Position numbers and translations under genes: made by a program. From Panacibacter microcysteis (GTDB lineage: Bacteria > Bacteroidota > Bacteroidia > Chitinophagales > Chitinophagaceae): 64,000 nt of DNA. Where the stretch lies: contig NZ_JADWYR010000002.1 of the NCBI RefSeq assembly GCF_015831355.1, positions 744,001 to 808,000 on the forward strand, written 5' to 3'. Below are positions 1-9,024 of the stretch, piece by piece. Under the pieces are notes generated by a model. It did not search any database. It saw nothing but the letters and a program-made list of their open reading frames with translations, and was not told where the DNA came from. Every line of letters begins with the position of its first letter. Position 1 is the stretch's first letter.

Positions 1-1
1 A

Positions 2-2248
2 TATGGTGGCGGCAATCTGCATATGGTGCAGACCGCAGATATGATGGGCCCAACATTGAAAAAAGATTACCCGCAGGTAGAAGAATACACACGTATTTAT
101 GCAAATGAAGGTTCCAAGCTTATAAGAAAAGGCAATGAATTCATCAACGAAGAAAAGATTGCCTATGCAGATTCAACGTTATTCAGTGTTTTCACTTTTC
201 CTGCAATAGATGGCAATACCAAAACTGCGCTCAACGAACCAAACACAGTGGTGGTAACAGAAGCGGCAGCACAAAAATATTTTTCCACCACCAATGTGCT
301 TGGCAAAACGCTCGAAATAAGGAATCAAACAGGCACAACGTCCTTCAAGATAACGGCAGTAATTAAAAATCTACCACACAATGCGCATTTCAATTTTGAT
401 ATTTTCTTATCTATGAAAAGTGCAGATTACCAGTGGGGCCAGTTTACCAGTCACAACTTCAGCACTTATCTTTTGCTAAAGCCGGGTACAGACTATAAAG
501 CATTTGAAAAGAATTTTGAACAGTACATCAATGCATATGTGTTACCTTATGTACAGCAGTTCATCAAGATCAGCAGCATGGAAGAATTCAGGAAATCGGG
601 TAATACGCTGCATTATTCACTGATTCCGCTTACCCGCATTCACCTGTACAGCGATTATAATTTTGAGTTAAGCCCTTCCGGCAATATTCAGTATGTCTAT
701 ATTTTTTCTGCTGTAGCCCTTTTCATACTCATTATAGCCTGCATCAACTTTATGAACCTGAGTACGGCGCGCAGTGCCAACAGGGCAAAAGAAGTGGGCA
801 TAAGAAAAGTACTGGGTACGGAAAGAAAAACACTCATCAAGCAATTCCTGATTGAATCAACCATCACTGCTTTTATCGCTTTATTGATAGCGCTTACTGC
901 GGCATACCTCGTGCTGCCGCTGTTCAACAATGTAGCAGATAAATCGCTCGCATTAAACGACCTGCTTGATTTAAAGATCCTTCCCTTCATCATATTATTG
1001 CCGGTGATCGTTGGCTTGCTGGCGGGCAGCTACCCGGCGCTGTTTTTATCGGGCTTTAAACCTATTACGGTATTGAAAGGCAGTGCCAATACAGGCTTTA
1101 AAAAAAGCAACCTTCGAAATGTATTGGTAGTTTTCCAGTTTACAACATCGGTAATGCTCATTATAGCTACAATAATTGTGTACCGCCAGTTGCATTACAT
1201 ACAAAACGCAAAGCTGGGTTACAATAAAGACCAGGTACTGATCATAAATGATACGTATGCACTTAATAACAATGTGCAGGCATTTAAAAATGAAGTGCTC
1301 AGCATGAAAGGTGTAAAGAGTGGCACAATAAGCGCTTACCTGCCGGTATCCAGTTCATCGCGCAGCGACAATACTTATTCTACCAGCCCTGTAATGGATG
1401 TGCGCAGCGGTATTGATATGCAAACGTGGACCATTGATTATGACTACATCGGTACAATGGGTATGGAAATCGTAAAAGGGAGAAACTTCTCAAAACAATA
1501 TGGCACCGATTCAACCGCAGTGCTGGTTACAGAAACAACTGCAAAACTAATGGGGTATAAAGACCCTGTGGGAAAAACGCTATATGCGCCTTCAAATGTT
1601 CCCAATGATAACACCATGCTTCCGCTCACGGTGATCGGTGTGGTTAAAGACTTCCATTTTGAATCTTTACGCCAGAGCATTGGCCCTTTGTGCATGCGCC
1701 TGGGCAACAGCACGGGAATTACTTCCTTTAAAATAAGCGCAGCCGATGCAGGTGGTCTTATACAACAGATAGAACAAAAGTGGAAAGCTATGGCTTCAGG
1801 TTTGCCATTCAGTTACCGCTTTATGGATAATTCATTCGACGAAATGTATAAGAGTGAACAACGTGCGGGCACACTTGCCATCGTGTTTGCAATACTTGCG
1901 GTATTAATAGCCTGTCTGGGTTTGTTTGGCCTTGTTACATATATGGCAGAGCAACGAACCAAAGAGATTGGCATCAGGAAAGTATTGGGTGCATCTGTAT
2001 CAAATGTTGTAGCAATGTTGTCAAAAGACTTTTTGTTACTCGTGGGTATCGCATGCATCATTGCTTTCCCGGTTGCCGGCATTGCCATGAATGACTGGTT
2101 AAAAGATTTTGCTTACCGCATTAACCTGGAGTGGTGGGTATTTGTACTCGCGGGTATTGTCGCGTTGGCCATTGCATTATTTACTGTAAGCTTCCAGGCT
2201 GTTAAGGCAGCATTGTCAAACCCGGTGAAGAGCCTGAGAACGGAATAG
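2..2248 (+). CDS. FtsX/MacB-type ABC permease 1 (5' end outside window)
   Basis: Inner-membrane permease of the MacB/LolCE-like (type VII) ABC class, expected to work with a separate ATPase on periplasmic or envelope substrates. The frame is open to the window edge, so the ATG at 23 is internal; comparison with permease 7, its closest relative here, suggests about 65 residues (N-terminal helix and TM1) are missing. Visible are the end of the first periplasmic domain, TM2 with ACINFMNLSTARS, the first coupling motif RAKEVGIRKVLG near visible residue 261, TM4 with AGSYPALFLSGFKP, a second periplasmic domain and the second coupling motif RTKEIGIRKVLGAS near residue 651. The tail is NPVKSLRTE. 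No Walker motifs are present. The substrate cannot be told from sequence. Confidence 0.93.
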   Translation, partial: YGGGNLHMVQTADMMGPTLKKDYPQVEEYTRIYANEGSKLIRKGNEFINEEKIAYADSTLFSVFTFPAIDGNTKTALNEPNTVVVTEAAAQKYFSTTNVLGKTLEIRNQTGTTSFKITAVIKNLPHNAHFNFDIFLSMKSADYQWGQFTSHNFSTYLLLKPGTDYKAFEKNFEQYINAYVLPYVQQFIKISSMEEFRKSGNTLHYSLIPLTRIHLYSDYNFELSPSGNIQYVYIFSAVALFILIIACINFMNLSTARSANRAKEVGIRKVLGTERKTLIKQFLIESTITAFIALLIALTAAYLVLPLFNNVADKSLALNDLLDLKILPFIILLPVIVGLLAGSYPALFLSGFKPITVLKGSANTGFKKSNLRNVLVVFQFTTSVMLIIATIIVYRQLHYIQNAKLGYNKDQVLIINDTYALNNNVQAFKNEVLSMKGVKSGTISAYLPVSSSSRSDNTYSTSPVMDVRSGIDMQTWTIDYDYIGTMGMEIVKGRNFSKQYGTDSTAVLVTETTAKLMGYKDPVGKTLYAPSNVPNDNTMLPLTVIGVVKDFHFESLRQSIGPLCMRLGNSTGITSFKISAADAGGLIQQIEQKWKAMASGLPFSYRFMDNSFDEMYKSEQRAGTLAIVFAILAVLIACLGLFGLVTYMAEQRTKEIGIRKVLGASVSNVVAMLSKDFLLLVGIACIIAFPVAGIAMNDWLKDFAYRINLEWWVFVLAGIVALAIALFTVSFQAVKAALSNPVKSLRTE

Positions 2249-2336
2249 TTAACGTAGAGCCTGTGAAAGATGCGAAGCAACATGTACAATATAGAATGCC
2301 CGTATCCGGAGCCACCTGCCGATCAATGATCTGAAA

Positions 2337-2364
2337 GTACAAGTGAGTGACACAACAGGCGATG
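2337..2364 (+). repeat. dispersed repeat, single B arm (locus R1)
   Basis: A B-type arm, GTACAAGTGAGTGACACAAC followed by AGGCGATG, in the spacer between permeases 1 and 2. No clear partner arm is seen upstream. A GTG inside the arm opens a reading frame that runs into permease 2, which can mislead start calling. Confidence 0.85.
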
Positions 2365-2412
2365 ACCAATGAACCAAAAGCTAAGTACATAAACACATTA
2401 CAATTACCTTTT

Positions 2413-4797
2413 ATGATAAAGAATTATTTTATAATCGCATGGCGAAACCTGGTAAAGAATAAGGTGTATTCTTTTATAAATATACTTGGTCTTGCTGCCG
2501 GTATGGCTGTGGTTATACTGATAGGTCTTTGGATATGGGATGAAATAACTTTTGATAAATACCATGCCAGTCACGACCGTGTTGCACAGGTAATGACAAC
2601 GTATACAGACGACCATGGTAAAAAAAGTACCGGCGAAGCTACAGCCATGCCACTGGCACCTGAACTGCGCAGTAAGTTTGGCGGAGATTTTAAAAATGTG
2701 TCCATGACTTCATGGAACTTCGGCCACATCATTGCCGTAGGAGAGAAGAAAATCTCGGCCAATGGTATGTGGGCAGAGCAGCCGTTTCCTTCCATGCTAT
2801 CACTGAAAATGGAGAAAGGCAATATCAATGCACTGGACGATCCTTCTTCTATTTTGATCAACGCATCAACCGCTGTTGCATTATTTGGCAATACAGATGC
2901 GATTGGTAAAACAGTGAAAATCGATAACAAACTGGACTTTAAAGTGGCCGGTGTGTTTGAAGATCTGCCACGCAATACCACGCTGCGTGAGGCCAAACTT
3001 TTTATACCATGGAAAAAATACCTCGAGACAGAGGAGTGGTTAAAAAATGCCCAGACGCAGTGGAACAACCATTCTTTTCAAACCTTTGTAGAGCTGGCGC
3101 CAAATGCAGATGTGGAAAAGGTTACCGCTAAAATAAAAGATGCTTCCATGAAGCATAAGAATGCTGCTACAGAAGGCGTGGAAGAGCTTGTTTTACAACC
3201 CATGAACAACTGGCACCTGTATAGTGAATTTAAGGATGGTGTGGCTGCCGGCGGGCGTATTCAGTTTGTGTGGTTGTTTGCCATCATAGGCATTTTTGTG
3301 TTACTGCTGGCCTGCATCAATTTTATGAACCTTAGTACTGCACGCAGCGAAAAACGTGCAAAAGAAGTAGGTATACGTAAAGCGGTAGGCTCATTAAGGC
3401 AACAACTGGTAGGCCAGTTTTTAAGTGAGTCAATACTTGTTGCATTGTGTGCTTTTGTGTTATCAATAATATTAGTGTTGTTGATGATGCCACTATTTAA
3501 CCGCATGGCCGATAAGGAAATGTCGCTTCCGTGGTCTACCGGTGTATTTTGGTTTATTGCTATTGCATTTACCGTAATAACCGGTTTAATTGCGGGTAGC
3601 TATCCGGCATTTTTTCTTTCGCGTTTTGAACCCATCAAAGTATTAAAAGGTACATTTCGTGTGGGGCGCTTCGCATCATTACCACGCAAGGTACTGGTGG
3701 TTATACAATTTACTTTTTCCATTGCTTTAATTATAGGTACCATCATTGTTTTTAAACAAATTGAGTTTGCCAGGAACAGACCCGTAGGCTACAACCGCGA
3801 AGGTTTACTTACGATAAGTATGACCACGCCAGACCTTTATGGCCATTATGATGCAATAAGGCAGGATCTGCTTGGTACGGGCGTTGTAACCAATATGGCC
3901 GAATCTTCCAGCCCTACAACAGGTGTGTGGGCTAACCAGATTGGCTTTAACTGGCAGGGTAAAGATCCGGCAACATTGCCTTCATTTGGCACTATAGCGG
4001 TTACAGAAGATTTTGGTAAAACGATTGGCTGGAAACTTAAAGAAGGCAGGGATTTTTCAAGAGACTTTTCTGATAGTCTCAGCATAATCATTAACGAGTC
4101 TGCTGCAAAGCTGATCAATATGAAAGGCGGTGTGTTAAATAAAATTGTGCAGCAGGACGACGCTAACTATACCGTGGTGGGCATTATACAGGATATGGTA
4201 ATGGAATCGCCATACACCCCTATAAAACCCACAATATTTTTTTACAGCCGCAACTGGGTAAACGTTATAACCGTAAAGATAAAACCCGGCGCTCCTTTGC
4301 AAACAGCTTTAGGCAAAATTGAGACGGTGTTCAAAAAATACAATCCCGGTGCGCCATTCGATTTTAAGTTTACTGACCAGGAATATGCAGAGAAATTTTC
4401 AGATGAGCAGCGCATAGGCAATCTCGCTACTTTCTTCACTGTTCTTGCCATATTTATTTCCTGTCTTGGATTGTTTGGCCTGGCTGCCTTTGTTGCAGAA
4501 CAGCGTACCAAAGAAATTGGTGTACGCAAAGTACTGGGCGCATCTGTGTTTAACCTGTGGCAGATGCTCTCTAAAGATTTTGCATGGCTTGTAGTTATCT
4601 CCTGTTTTATTGCCGTGCCGCTTGCCTGGTATTATCTCAGCGGCTGGCTGGAGCAGTATGAGTACAAGACAGACATATCATGGTGGGTGTTTGTGCTGGC
4701 TTGTGCAGGTGCTATGCTTGTAACAATTATTACGGTAAGTTTTCAATCGATCAGGGCAGCGCTCTCTAATCCCGTAAAAAGTTTGCGGACAGAGTAA
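2413..4797 (+). CDS. FtsX/MacB-type ABC permease 2
   Basis: Full-length permease, 794 residues from the ATG at 2413. An upstream in-frame GTG at 2347 lies in a dispersed repeat; the 2413 start gives MIKNYFIIAWRNL, which matches the amphipathic N-terminus of the other copies. TM1 is about residues 20-40, the first periplasmic domain 45-285, TM2 ends in ACINFMN near 300, coupling motif RAKEVGIRKAVG near 315, second coupling motif RTKEIGVRKVLGAS near 700, tail NPVKSLRTE. It groups with permease 13 at the far end of the array: both share NNWHLYS, a DGV..GG loop before TM2, and a QDMVMESPY/DNIVMTSPF element in the second periplasmic domain. Both may therefore see similar substrates, though this is inference. 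Confidence 0.93.
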   Translation: MIKNYFIIAWRNLVKNKVYSFINILGLAAGMAVVILIGLWIWDEITFDKYHASHDRVAQVMTTYTDDHGKKSTGEATAMPLAPELRSKFGGDFKNVSMTSWNFGHIIAVGEKKISANGMWAEQPFPSMLSLKMEKGNINALDDPSSILINASTAVALFGNTDAIGKTVKIDNKLDFKVAGVFEDLPRNTTLREAKLFIPWKKYLETEEWLKNAQTQWNNHSFQTFVELAPNADVEKVTAKIKDASMKHKNAATEGVEELVLQPMNNWHLYSEFKDGVAAGGRIQFVWLFAIIGIFVLLLACINFMNLSTARSEKRAKEVGIRKAVGSLRQQLVGQFLSESILVALCAFVLSIILVLLMMPLFNRMADKEMSLPWSTGVFWFIAIAFTVITGLIAGSYPAFFLSRFEPIKVLKGTFRVGRFASLPRKVLVVIQFTFSIALIIGTIIVFKQIEFARNRPVGYNREGLLTISMTTPDLYGHYDAIRQDLLGTGVVTNMAESSSPTTGVWANQIGFNWQGKDPATLPSFGTIAVTEDFGKTIGWKLKEGRDFSRDFSDSLSIIINESAAKLINMKGGVLNKIVQQDDANYTVVGIIQDMVMESPYTPIKPTIFFYSRNWVNVITVKIKPGAPLQTALGKIETVFKKYNPGAPFDFKFTDQEYAEKFSDEQRIGNLATFFTVLAIFISCLGLFGLAAFVAEQRTKEIGVRKVLGASVFNLWQMLSKDFAWLVVISCFIAVPLAWYYLSGWLEQYEYKTDISWWVFVLACAGAMLVTIITVSFQSIRAALSNPVKSLRTE

Positions 4798-4805
4798 AGG
4801 GCGTG

Positions 4806-4843
4806 AATGGTTAATCGTGAATGGTCAATGGTGAATTTACTTC
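4806..4843 (+). repeat. degenerate GGTGAATGGT-like direct repeat after a stop codon
   Basis: Short imperfect repeats of the GTGAATGGT type directly follow the stop of permease 2. Similar stretches follow the stops of permeases 4 (11408-11436), 6 (18064-18090) and 8 (23405-23430). No function can be assigned. Confidence 0.4.
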
Positions 4844-4866
4844 ACTGAAGTATTGCAGGTACCATC

Positions 4867-4896
4867 CAGTTCCTTCTCCTTTGGAGAGGGAATTTG
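4867..4896. repeat. second dispersed repeat family, TCTCCTTTGGAGAGGG hairpin
   Basis: A small hairpin sequence (CCTTCTCCTTTGGAGAGGG and flank). Degenerate relatives occur at 7609-7650 and 20819-20859, each in a permease spacer and each just left of a copy of the A/B-arm repeat. Confidence 0.45.
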
Positions 4897-4916
4897 GTTG
4901 AGATTAAGTTGAAACT

Positions 4917-5124
4917 GATGTACCAGGCAACAGAATAAGCATGAGGCTTCTGTTGCGTCGCACACTTGTACTGTTGAAGCATGATGCAGCAAACGCGAAG
5001 ATTGAAGCGGACAGATGATCGTATCACTTCGGCCTGTTTGTCTCTGCTTTACTGCCTGCCGTTCCGGAAGTACAAGTGAGTGACACAACAGGCGGTGAGC
5101 AGTGTTCCAAAAGTCCGTAACATC
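4917..5124. repeat. dispersed repeat, complete A/B inverted pair (locus R2)
   Basis: Left arm 4950-4973 is type A on the minus strand; right arm 5070-5094 is type B on the plus strand. The outer left flank carries TGTACCAGGCA and the right flank ends in a CCGTAACATCATT sequence shared with other loci. Between the arms is the shared body motif AAACGCGAAGATTGAAGCGG. It fills most of the 370-base spacer before permease 3. Confidence 0.85.
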
Positions 5125-5167
5125 ATTTTCCTGTATAGTATATTTTATCATTTCAAAATGTTCTCAC

Positions 5168-7591
5168 ATGCTTAGAAGCTATTTTAAAATTGCATGGCGC
5201 AATATGATGCGTCACAAGGCTTATGCGGCGATCAATGTTCTGGGGCTTGCAATCGGTATTGCTGCATGCTTACTAATTCTGCAATACGTGTCTTTTGAGC
5301 TGAGTTACGAAAATTTCCAGGTAAACAAGGACCGCGTCTATCGCGTGCAGCAGGACAGGTACGATAATGGCAAACTGAGTACACAATGGGCTGCAGGTGC
5401 TTTTGCAGTTGGTAATTCGTTTAAAGATGCCATACCCGAAATTGAAGATTATGTAAAGGTGGTAGGCACCGGCCGGGTAACAACGGAGATTGCCAACCAA
5501 CCGATAAAAATTGAAAAGGTTTTCTTTGCCACCAATTCATTTTTCAGTGTGTTTACTTATCCGTTGCTGGGGGGCAATAAAGCCAAAGTATTGGACGAAC
5601 CTTTTACTGCGGCTTTATCAGAAACAACCGCTAAAAAGATATTTGGCACAACGAATGTAGTAGGCAAACCACTGGCCATTAACCGCAACAGCAACTTTAC
5701 CATTACTGCAGTGTATAAAGATGCGCCTGCCAATACACAACTGAAGCCGGATCTGCTGCTGTCTTACGCCACGTTCAAAAAACTGAACACAGATTCTTCC
5801 GGCAACGGCCCCGAAACGGCCTGGATGTGGGACGGTTGTCTTACTTACTTACTATTAAAACCAACAGCAGATCCTGCTGTTGTAGAGAAAAAATTTGTAC
5901 CTGTGGTAGATAAGTTTACTGCGCAGGACATGAAGAATTATAACGCAGGTGTAATCTATCATTTGCAGTCATTAAAAGATATTCACCTCTATTCCCACTA
6001 TATGATGGAGCCCGGCGAAACCGGTGATGGCAAAACGGTGTACCTGTTGCTGGGCATTGCTTTCTTTATCGTCATTATTGCATGGGTAAATTATATAAAC
6101 CTGGCAACTGCCCGTGCCATCACGAGGGCAAGGGAAGTTGGTGTACGTAAAGCAATCGGCTCGCAAAGAAAGCAACTGGTGCTGCAATTTCTTTCAGAGT
6201 CTGCATTACTCAATGGTTTGGCATTGTTACTGGCAGTTATTATTGTTTTAGTTGCCATTCCGGGCTTCAACAATATTTCAGGCCAGCAGCTGTCATTCAC
6301 GCTTTTTGCAAAAGCCGATTTCTGGCTTGGCCTTGTTACGCTGTTTACGATCGGCGTGTTTTTCTCAGGTCTTTACCCGGCATTTGTACTATCCGGCTTT
6401 AAACCTATTGATGTATTAAAAGGTAAACTCGGTACCACCAGGCAGGGCGCATTGCTCAGGAAATCGCTTGTTGTTTTCCAGTTTGCTGCATCGTTGTTTT
6501 TGTTGATTGGTACTGTTACAGTATACCAGCAAATTCAATACATGCGTAAACAATCGCTTGGTTTAAACATCGCACAAACCCTTGTTGTTCCGTCGCCTGT
6601 TGTTGGTATAGACTCTACGTTCCTGCAAAAAATAACGGCCTTTAAACAGGAACTGCAAAAGCAATCAGCAATAAAGAACATTACCGTTTCAACCAGTATA
6701 CCGGGTGAGGCCGTTGGCTGGAATGCAGGTGGTATAAAGCTTATAGAACAGGATGAATCTAAACAGAAACAGTACCGTGTAATTGGTGTTGACTACGATT
6801 ATATGGGCACATATGGTTTAAAAATGATCGCCGGCCGCGCATTTTCAAAAGATTTTGGTTCAGATAAAAACTCCGTGATCTTTAACCGCAAAGGCGTGGA
6901 ACAACTTGGTTTCAATAACCCGCAGGATGCTGTTGGTAAGAAGATTGATTTCTGGGGCGATCAATATACAATAGAAGGTGTTGCCGAAAACTTCCACCAG
7001 CAATCGTTGCGCGAAGCGTATGAGCCATTGATACTGCGTTTAATGCCCGATGTAAACGGGTACATCTCTGTTAAAACAACTGCTGCCAACGCAGCACAAA
7101 CCATCAATGGTGTAAAAGCAGAGTGGGCAAAATTCTTTCCGGGCAATACATTCGAATATTTTTTCCTCGACGATCATTTTGATGCGCAATACAAGGCTGA
7201 TCAGCGTTTTGGCCAGGTATTCACCTTGTTCACCAGCCTTGCCATACTCGTGGCATGCCTTGGTTTATTCGGGCTTGCATCGTTTACAACCCTGCAACGC
7301 ACCAAAGAAATCGGCATCAGAAAAGTATTGGGTGCATCCGTAAGTACCATCCTGCGATTGCTGTTTAAAGAGTTTGCGTTGTTGCTGCTGATTGCTTTTG
7401 TGATCGCTGTACCGGTTGCATGGCTGTCAACCAGCAAATGGCTGCAGGATTATGCGTTTCGTATAGACATACATTGGTCATTCTTCGTGTTGCCTTTTGT
7501 GGTCATTATTGCCATTGCATTGTTAACCGTAAGTTTCCAGTCTATAAAGGCAGCACTTGCCAACCCGGTAAAGAGTTTGAGAACGGAGTAG
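5168..7591 (+). CDS. FtsX/MacB-type ABC permease 3
   Basis: Full-length permease of 807 residues. The longest frame opens at 5102, but the ATG at 5168 gives MLRSYFKIAWRNMMRHK, the conserved start of this group. The first coupling motif is RAREVGVRKAIG near residue 320 and the second RTKEIGIRKVLGAS near 709; the tail is NPVKSLRTE. TM2 reads IIAWVNYINLATARA, with Trp-Val-Asn-Tyr where most copies have Cys-Ile-Asn-Phe; permease 5 shares this. Permeases 3 and 5 also share the FPGN.FEYFF.DD motif in the second periplasmic domain, so they form one subgroup. A head-GIN protein gene follows after 265 bases of repeat-bearing spacer. Confidence 0.93.
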   Translation: MLRSYFKIAWRNMMRHKAYAAINVLGLAIGIAACLLILQYVSFELSYENFQVNKDRVYRVQQDRYDNGKLSTQWAAGAFAVGNSFKDAIPEIEDYVKVVGTGRVTTEIANQPIKIEKVFFATNSFFSVFTYPLLGGNKAKVLDEPFTAALSETTAKKIFGTTNVVGKPLAINRNSNFTITAVYKDAPANTQLKPDLLLSYATFKKLNTDSSGNGPETAWMWDGCLTYLLLKPTADPAVVEKKFVPVVDKFTAQDMKNYNAGVIYHLQSLKDIHLYSHYMMEPGETGDGKTVYLLLGIAFFIVIIAWVNYINLATARAITRAREVGVRKAIGSQRKQLVLQFLSESALLNGLALLLAVIIVLVAIPGFNNISGQQLSFTLFAKADFWLGLVTLFTIGVFFSGLYPAFVLSGFKPIDVLKGKLGTTRQGALLRKSLVVFQFAASLFLLIGTVTVYQQIQYMRKQSLGLNIAQTLVVPSPVVGIDSTFLQKITAFKQELQKQSAIKNITVSTSIPGEAVGWNAGGIKLIEQDESKQKQYRVIGVDYDYMGTYGLKMIAGRAFSKDFGSDKNSVIFNRKGVEQLGFNNPQDAVGKKIDFWGDQYTIEGVAENFHQQSLREAYEPLILRLMPDVNGYISVKTTAANAAQTINGVKAEWAKFFPGNTFEYFFLDDHFDAQYKADQRFGQVFTLFTSLAILVACLGLFGLASFTTLQRTKEIGIRKVLGASVSTILRLLFKEFALLLLIAFVIAVPVAWLSTSKWLQDYAFRIDIHWSFFVLPFVVIIAIALLTVSFQSIKAALANPVKSLRTE

Positions 7592-7608
7592 GGCGTGCGG
7601 CGCTGGTT

Positions 7609-7650
7609 TCAAAGTCCCTATCGAAAGGAGAGGGATTTTGGGTGAGGGGA
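7609..7650. repeat. second dispersed repeat family, copy 2
   Basis: TTCAAAGTCCCTATCGAAAG followed by GAGAGGGATTTTGGGTGAGG: a degenerate inverted repeat around GGGA..TCCC, related to 4867-4896 and 20819-20859. Confidence 0.45.
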
Positions 7651-7681
7651 ACAAAGCATTAAATAAAATGTATGATGAGGT

Positions 7682-7770
7682 CAGCTTCGGTACGTACAGC
7701 AGCTTCTGTTGTGTCACTCACTTGTGCACTTGTATCTTTATTCGGCAAAGCGAAGATCTAAGCAAAGAAC
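7682..7770 (-). repeat. dispersed repeat, single B arm with body (locus R3)
   Basis: Minus-strand B arm at 7706-7733 with a small expansion in the GTAC end (CTTGTGCACTTGTA), followed by the body motif TTCGGCAAAGCGAAGATCTA. The partner arm is missing. Confidence 0.75.
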
Positions 7771-7856
7771 CCAGGAGAATTTTTTGATAACCTGTAACAA
7801 AACAATTGCATACACGTATAACAGGTGTTACCAATTATTGAATACAAACTTATACT

Positions 7857-8600
7857 ATGTACAAAATAAAATGTTCGCTTGCTGCCATGCTGTTGTTTGT
7901 GGTTAGCACCTTGTCTGCGCAAAAAGTTTATAACGTGGAAGCTTTCGATAAAGTAATCGTGAGCCCGCATATACAAACAACATTCGTGGAAAGCAATACA
8001 GAGTCTGTAACGGTTGAAAACAGCAAAGTAGACGAAAACAAAATACACGTGGAAGTAAACGGAAAAACATTGCGTGTTTACCTCGACGGCGCCAAAGATT
8101 ATACAAAGAATGAAAAGAACTACGACAAGGGTTATGAAGAAAAAAATCCTTTATACCGCGGCACCGTTTTGATCGTAAAGATCTCTTACAAAACACTTAC
8201 TGATCTTTCATTGCGCGGGGAAGAGAAGCATATTTGTGAAAGTCCGTTAAAAGGTGAAAGCTTCGACCTGAAGATCTATGGAGAAAGCGATGTTACTTTG
8301 AACAGTGTGGATTTTAAAGAAATGAATACAACGATCTACGGGGAAAGTAACCTGCGTATAAAAAACGGAGCAATTGCCGACCAAAAATATACAGCCTATG
8401 GAGAAGGAGTTGTAAACAGCCTCGACGTAAAAGGCACAACTGCAAAAGTGGTTGCATATGGAGAAGCTGAATTTTCATTGAATGTAAAAGACCGTATAAA
8501 AGTTACCGCATTTGGTGAGGCCGCTGTTCATTATAAAGGAAGCCCTGTAATAGATAAAGGTTTGCACTTTGGCGATCTTGTGATCAACAGGATAGACTGA
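7857..8600 (+). CDS. head-GIN domain protein (DUF2807-like), exported
   Basis: Protein of 247 residues with a signal peptide (MYKIKCSLAAMLLFVVSTLSA) and an exported domain that resembles the putative autotransporter-adhesin head-GIN family. That family folds as a right-handed beta-helix-like solenoid with repeated short strands. The second half shows a regular recurring element: IYGESDV, IYGESNL, AYGEGVV, AYGEAEF and FGEAAV, spaced about 20-25 residues apart, as expected for solenoid turns. Family members are secreted or surface proteins of unknown role that are common in Bacteroidota. It sits between permeases 3 and 4 with its own repeat-bearing upstream spacer and a strong hairpin terminator directly after it, so it is probably a separate transcription unit. 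Confidence 0.85.
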   Translation: MYKIKCSLAAMLLFVVSTLSAQKVYNVEAFDKVIVSPHIQTTFVESNTESVTVENSKVDENKIHVEVNGKTLRVYLDGAKDYTKNEKNYDKGYEEKNPLYRGTVLIVKISYKTLTDLSLRGEEKHICESPLKGESFDLKIYGESDVTLNSVDFKEMNTTIYGESNLRIKNGAIADQKYTAYGEGVVNSLDVKGTTAKVVAYGEAEFSLNVKDRIKVTAFGEAAVHYKGSPVIDKGLHFGDLVINRID

Positions 8601-8628
8601 TCATTTGTACAGGCGTTCATCACCGTAC

Positions 8629-8658
8629 AAAAGGTGTCCGATATCGGACACCTTTTTG
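8629..8658 (+). terminator. palindromic terminator (GGTGTCCGAT/ATCGGACACC)
   Basis: A perfect palindrome with half-site AAAGGTGTCCGAT, followed by TT and GTT, lies 30 bases after the head-GIN stop. The GC-rich stem with a T run fits a Rho-independent terminator. The same palindromic core returns at 33422-33453. Confidence 0.75.
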
Positions 8659-8759
8659 TTTTACAGTGGCTTAGCAGCTTAAAAATCAAATTGTTACACA
8701 GTGGCACAGCAGTTGAAGTTTTTATGCCGGCCTGCCTTTACATACAGTACAAATGCAAT

Positions 8760-8895
8760 AAGCAATGAAAGCTTTTGTGTGTTCACCCGCTTCGTTACCG
8801 TTGTATGTAGAGGAAAAAGCATCGTTGCTGCTTAAAGAGATACAGTACAAGTGAGTGACACAACAGGCGATGCCACCTGCAGGGGTGCCGGTACA
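8760..8895 (+). repeat. dispersed repeat, B arm with degenerate left part (locus R4)
   Basis: Clear plus-strand B arm at 8845-8872. A degenerate left portion (GCAATGAAAGCTTTTGTGTG, about 8760-8790) may be the remains of the partner arm. The right flank ends in GTGCCGGTACA, like other outer ends. The rest of the 424-base spacer holds the terminator at 8629 and no gene. Confidence 0.7.
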
Positions 8896-9024
8896 ACAGA
8901 CATGCAAGATCGCCTGTGTTACCGTTTAAATCCCGGAAGCTTTATGCATCAGGGGTAGTTCAGTAAATAAATATTGTCCCAGCCTTAACCGCCAAACAAT
9001 CGTTTATTACTAAACAAACACATT

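Noticed and set aside
23-25. ATG at 23 as start of the first permease
   Set aside because: The frame is open to position 2 and the family N-terminus (helix and TM1) is missing, so this Met is internal.
2571-3068. Antisense frame of 165 codons within permease 2
   Set aside because: It is opposite a conserved, intact gene, has no recognisable domain and is explained by codon bias; the same holds for similar frames opposite other permeases, such as 33881-34372 and 35144-35620.
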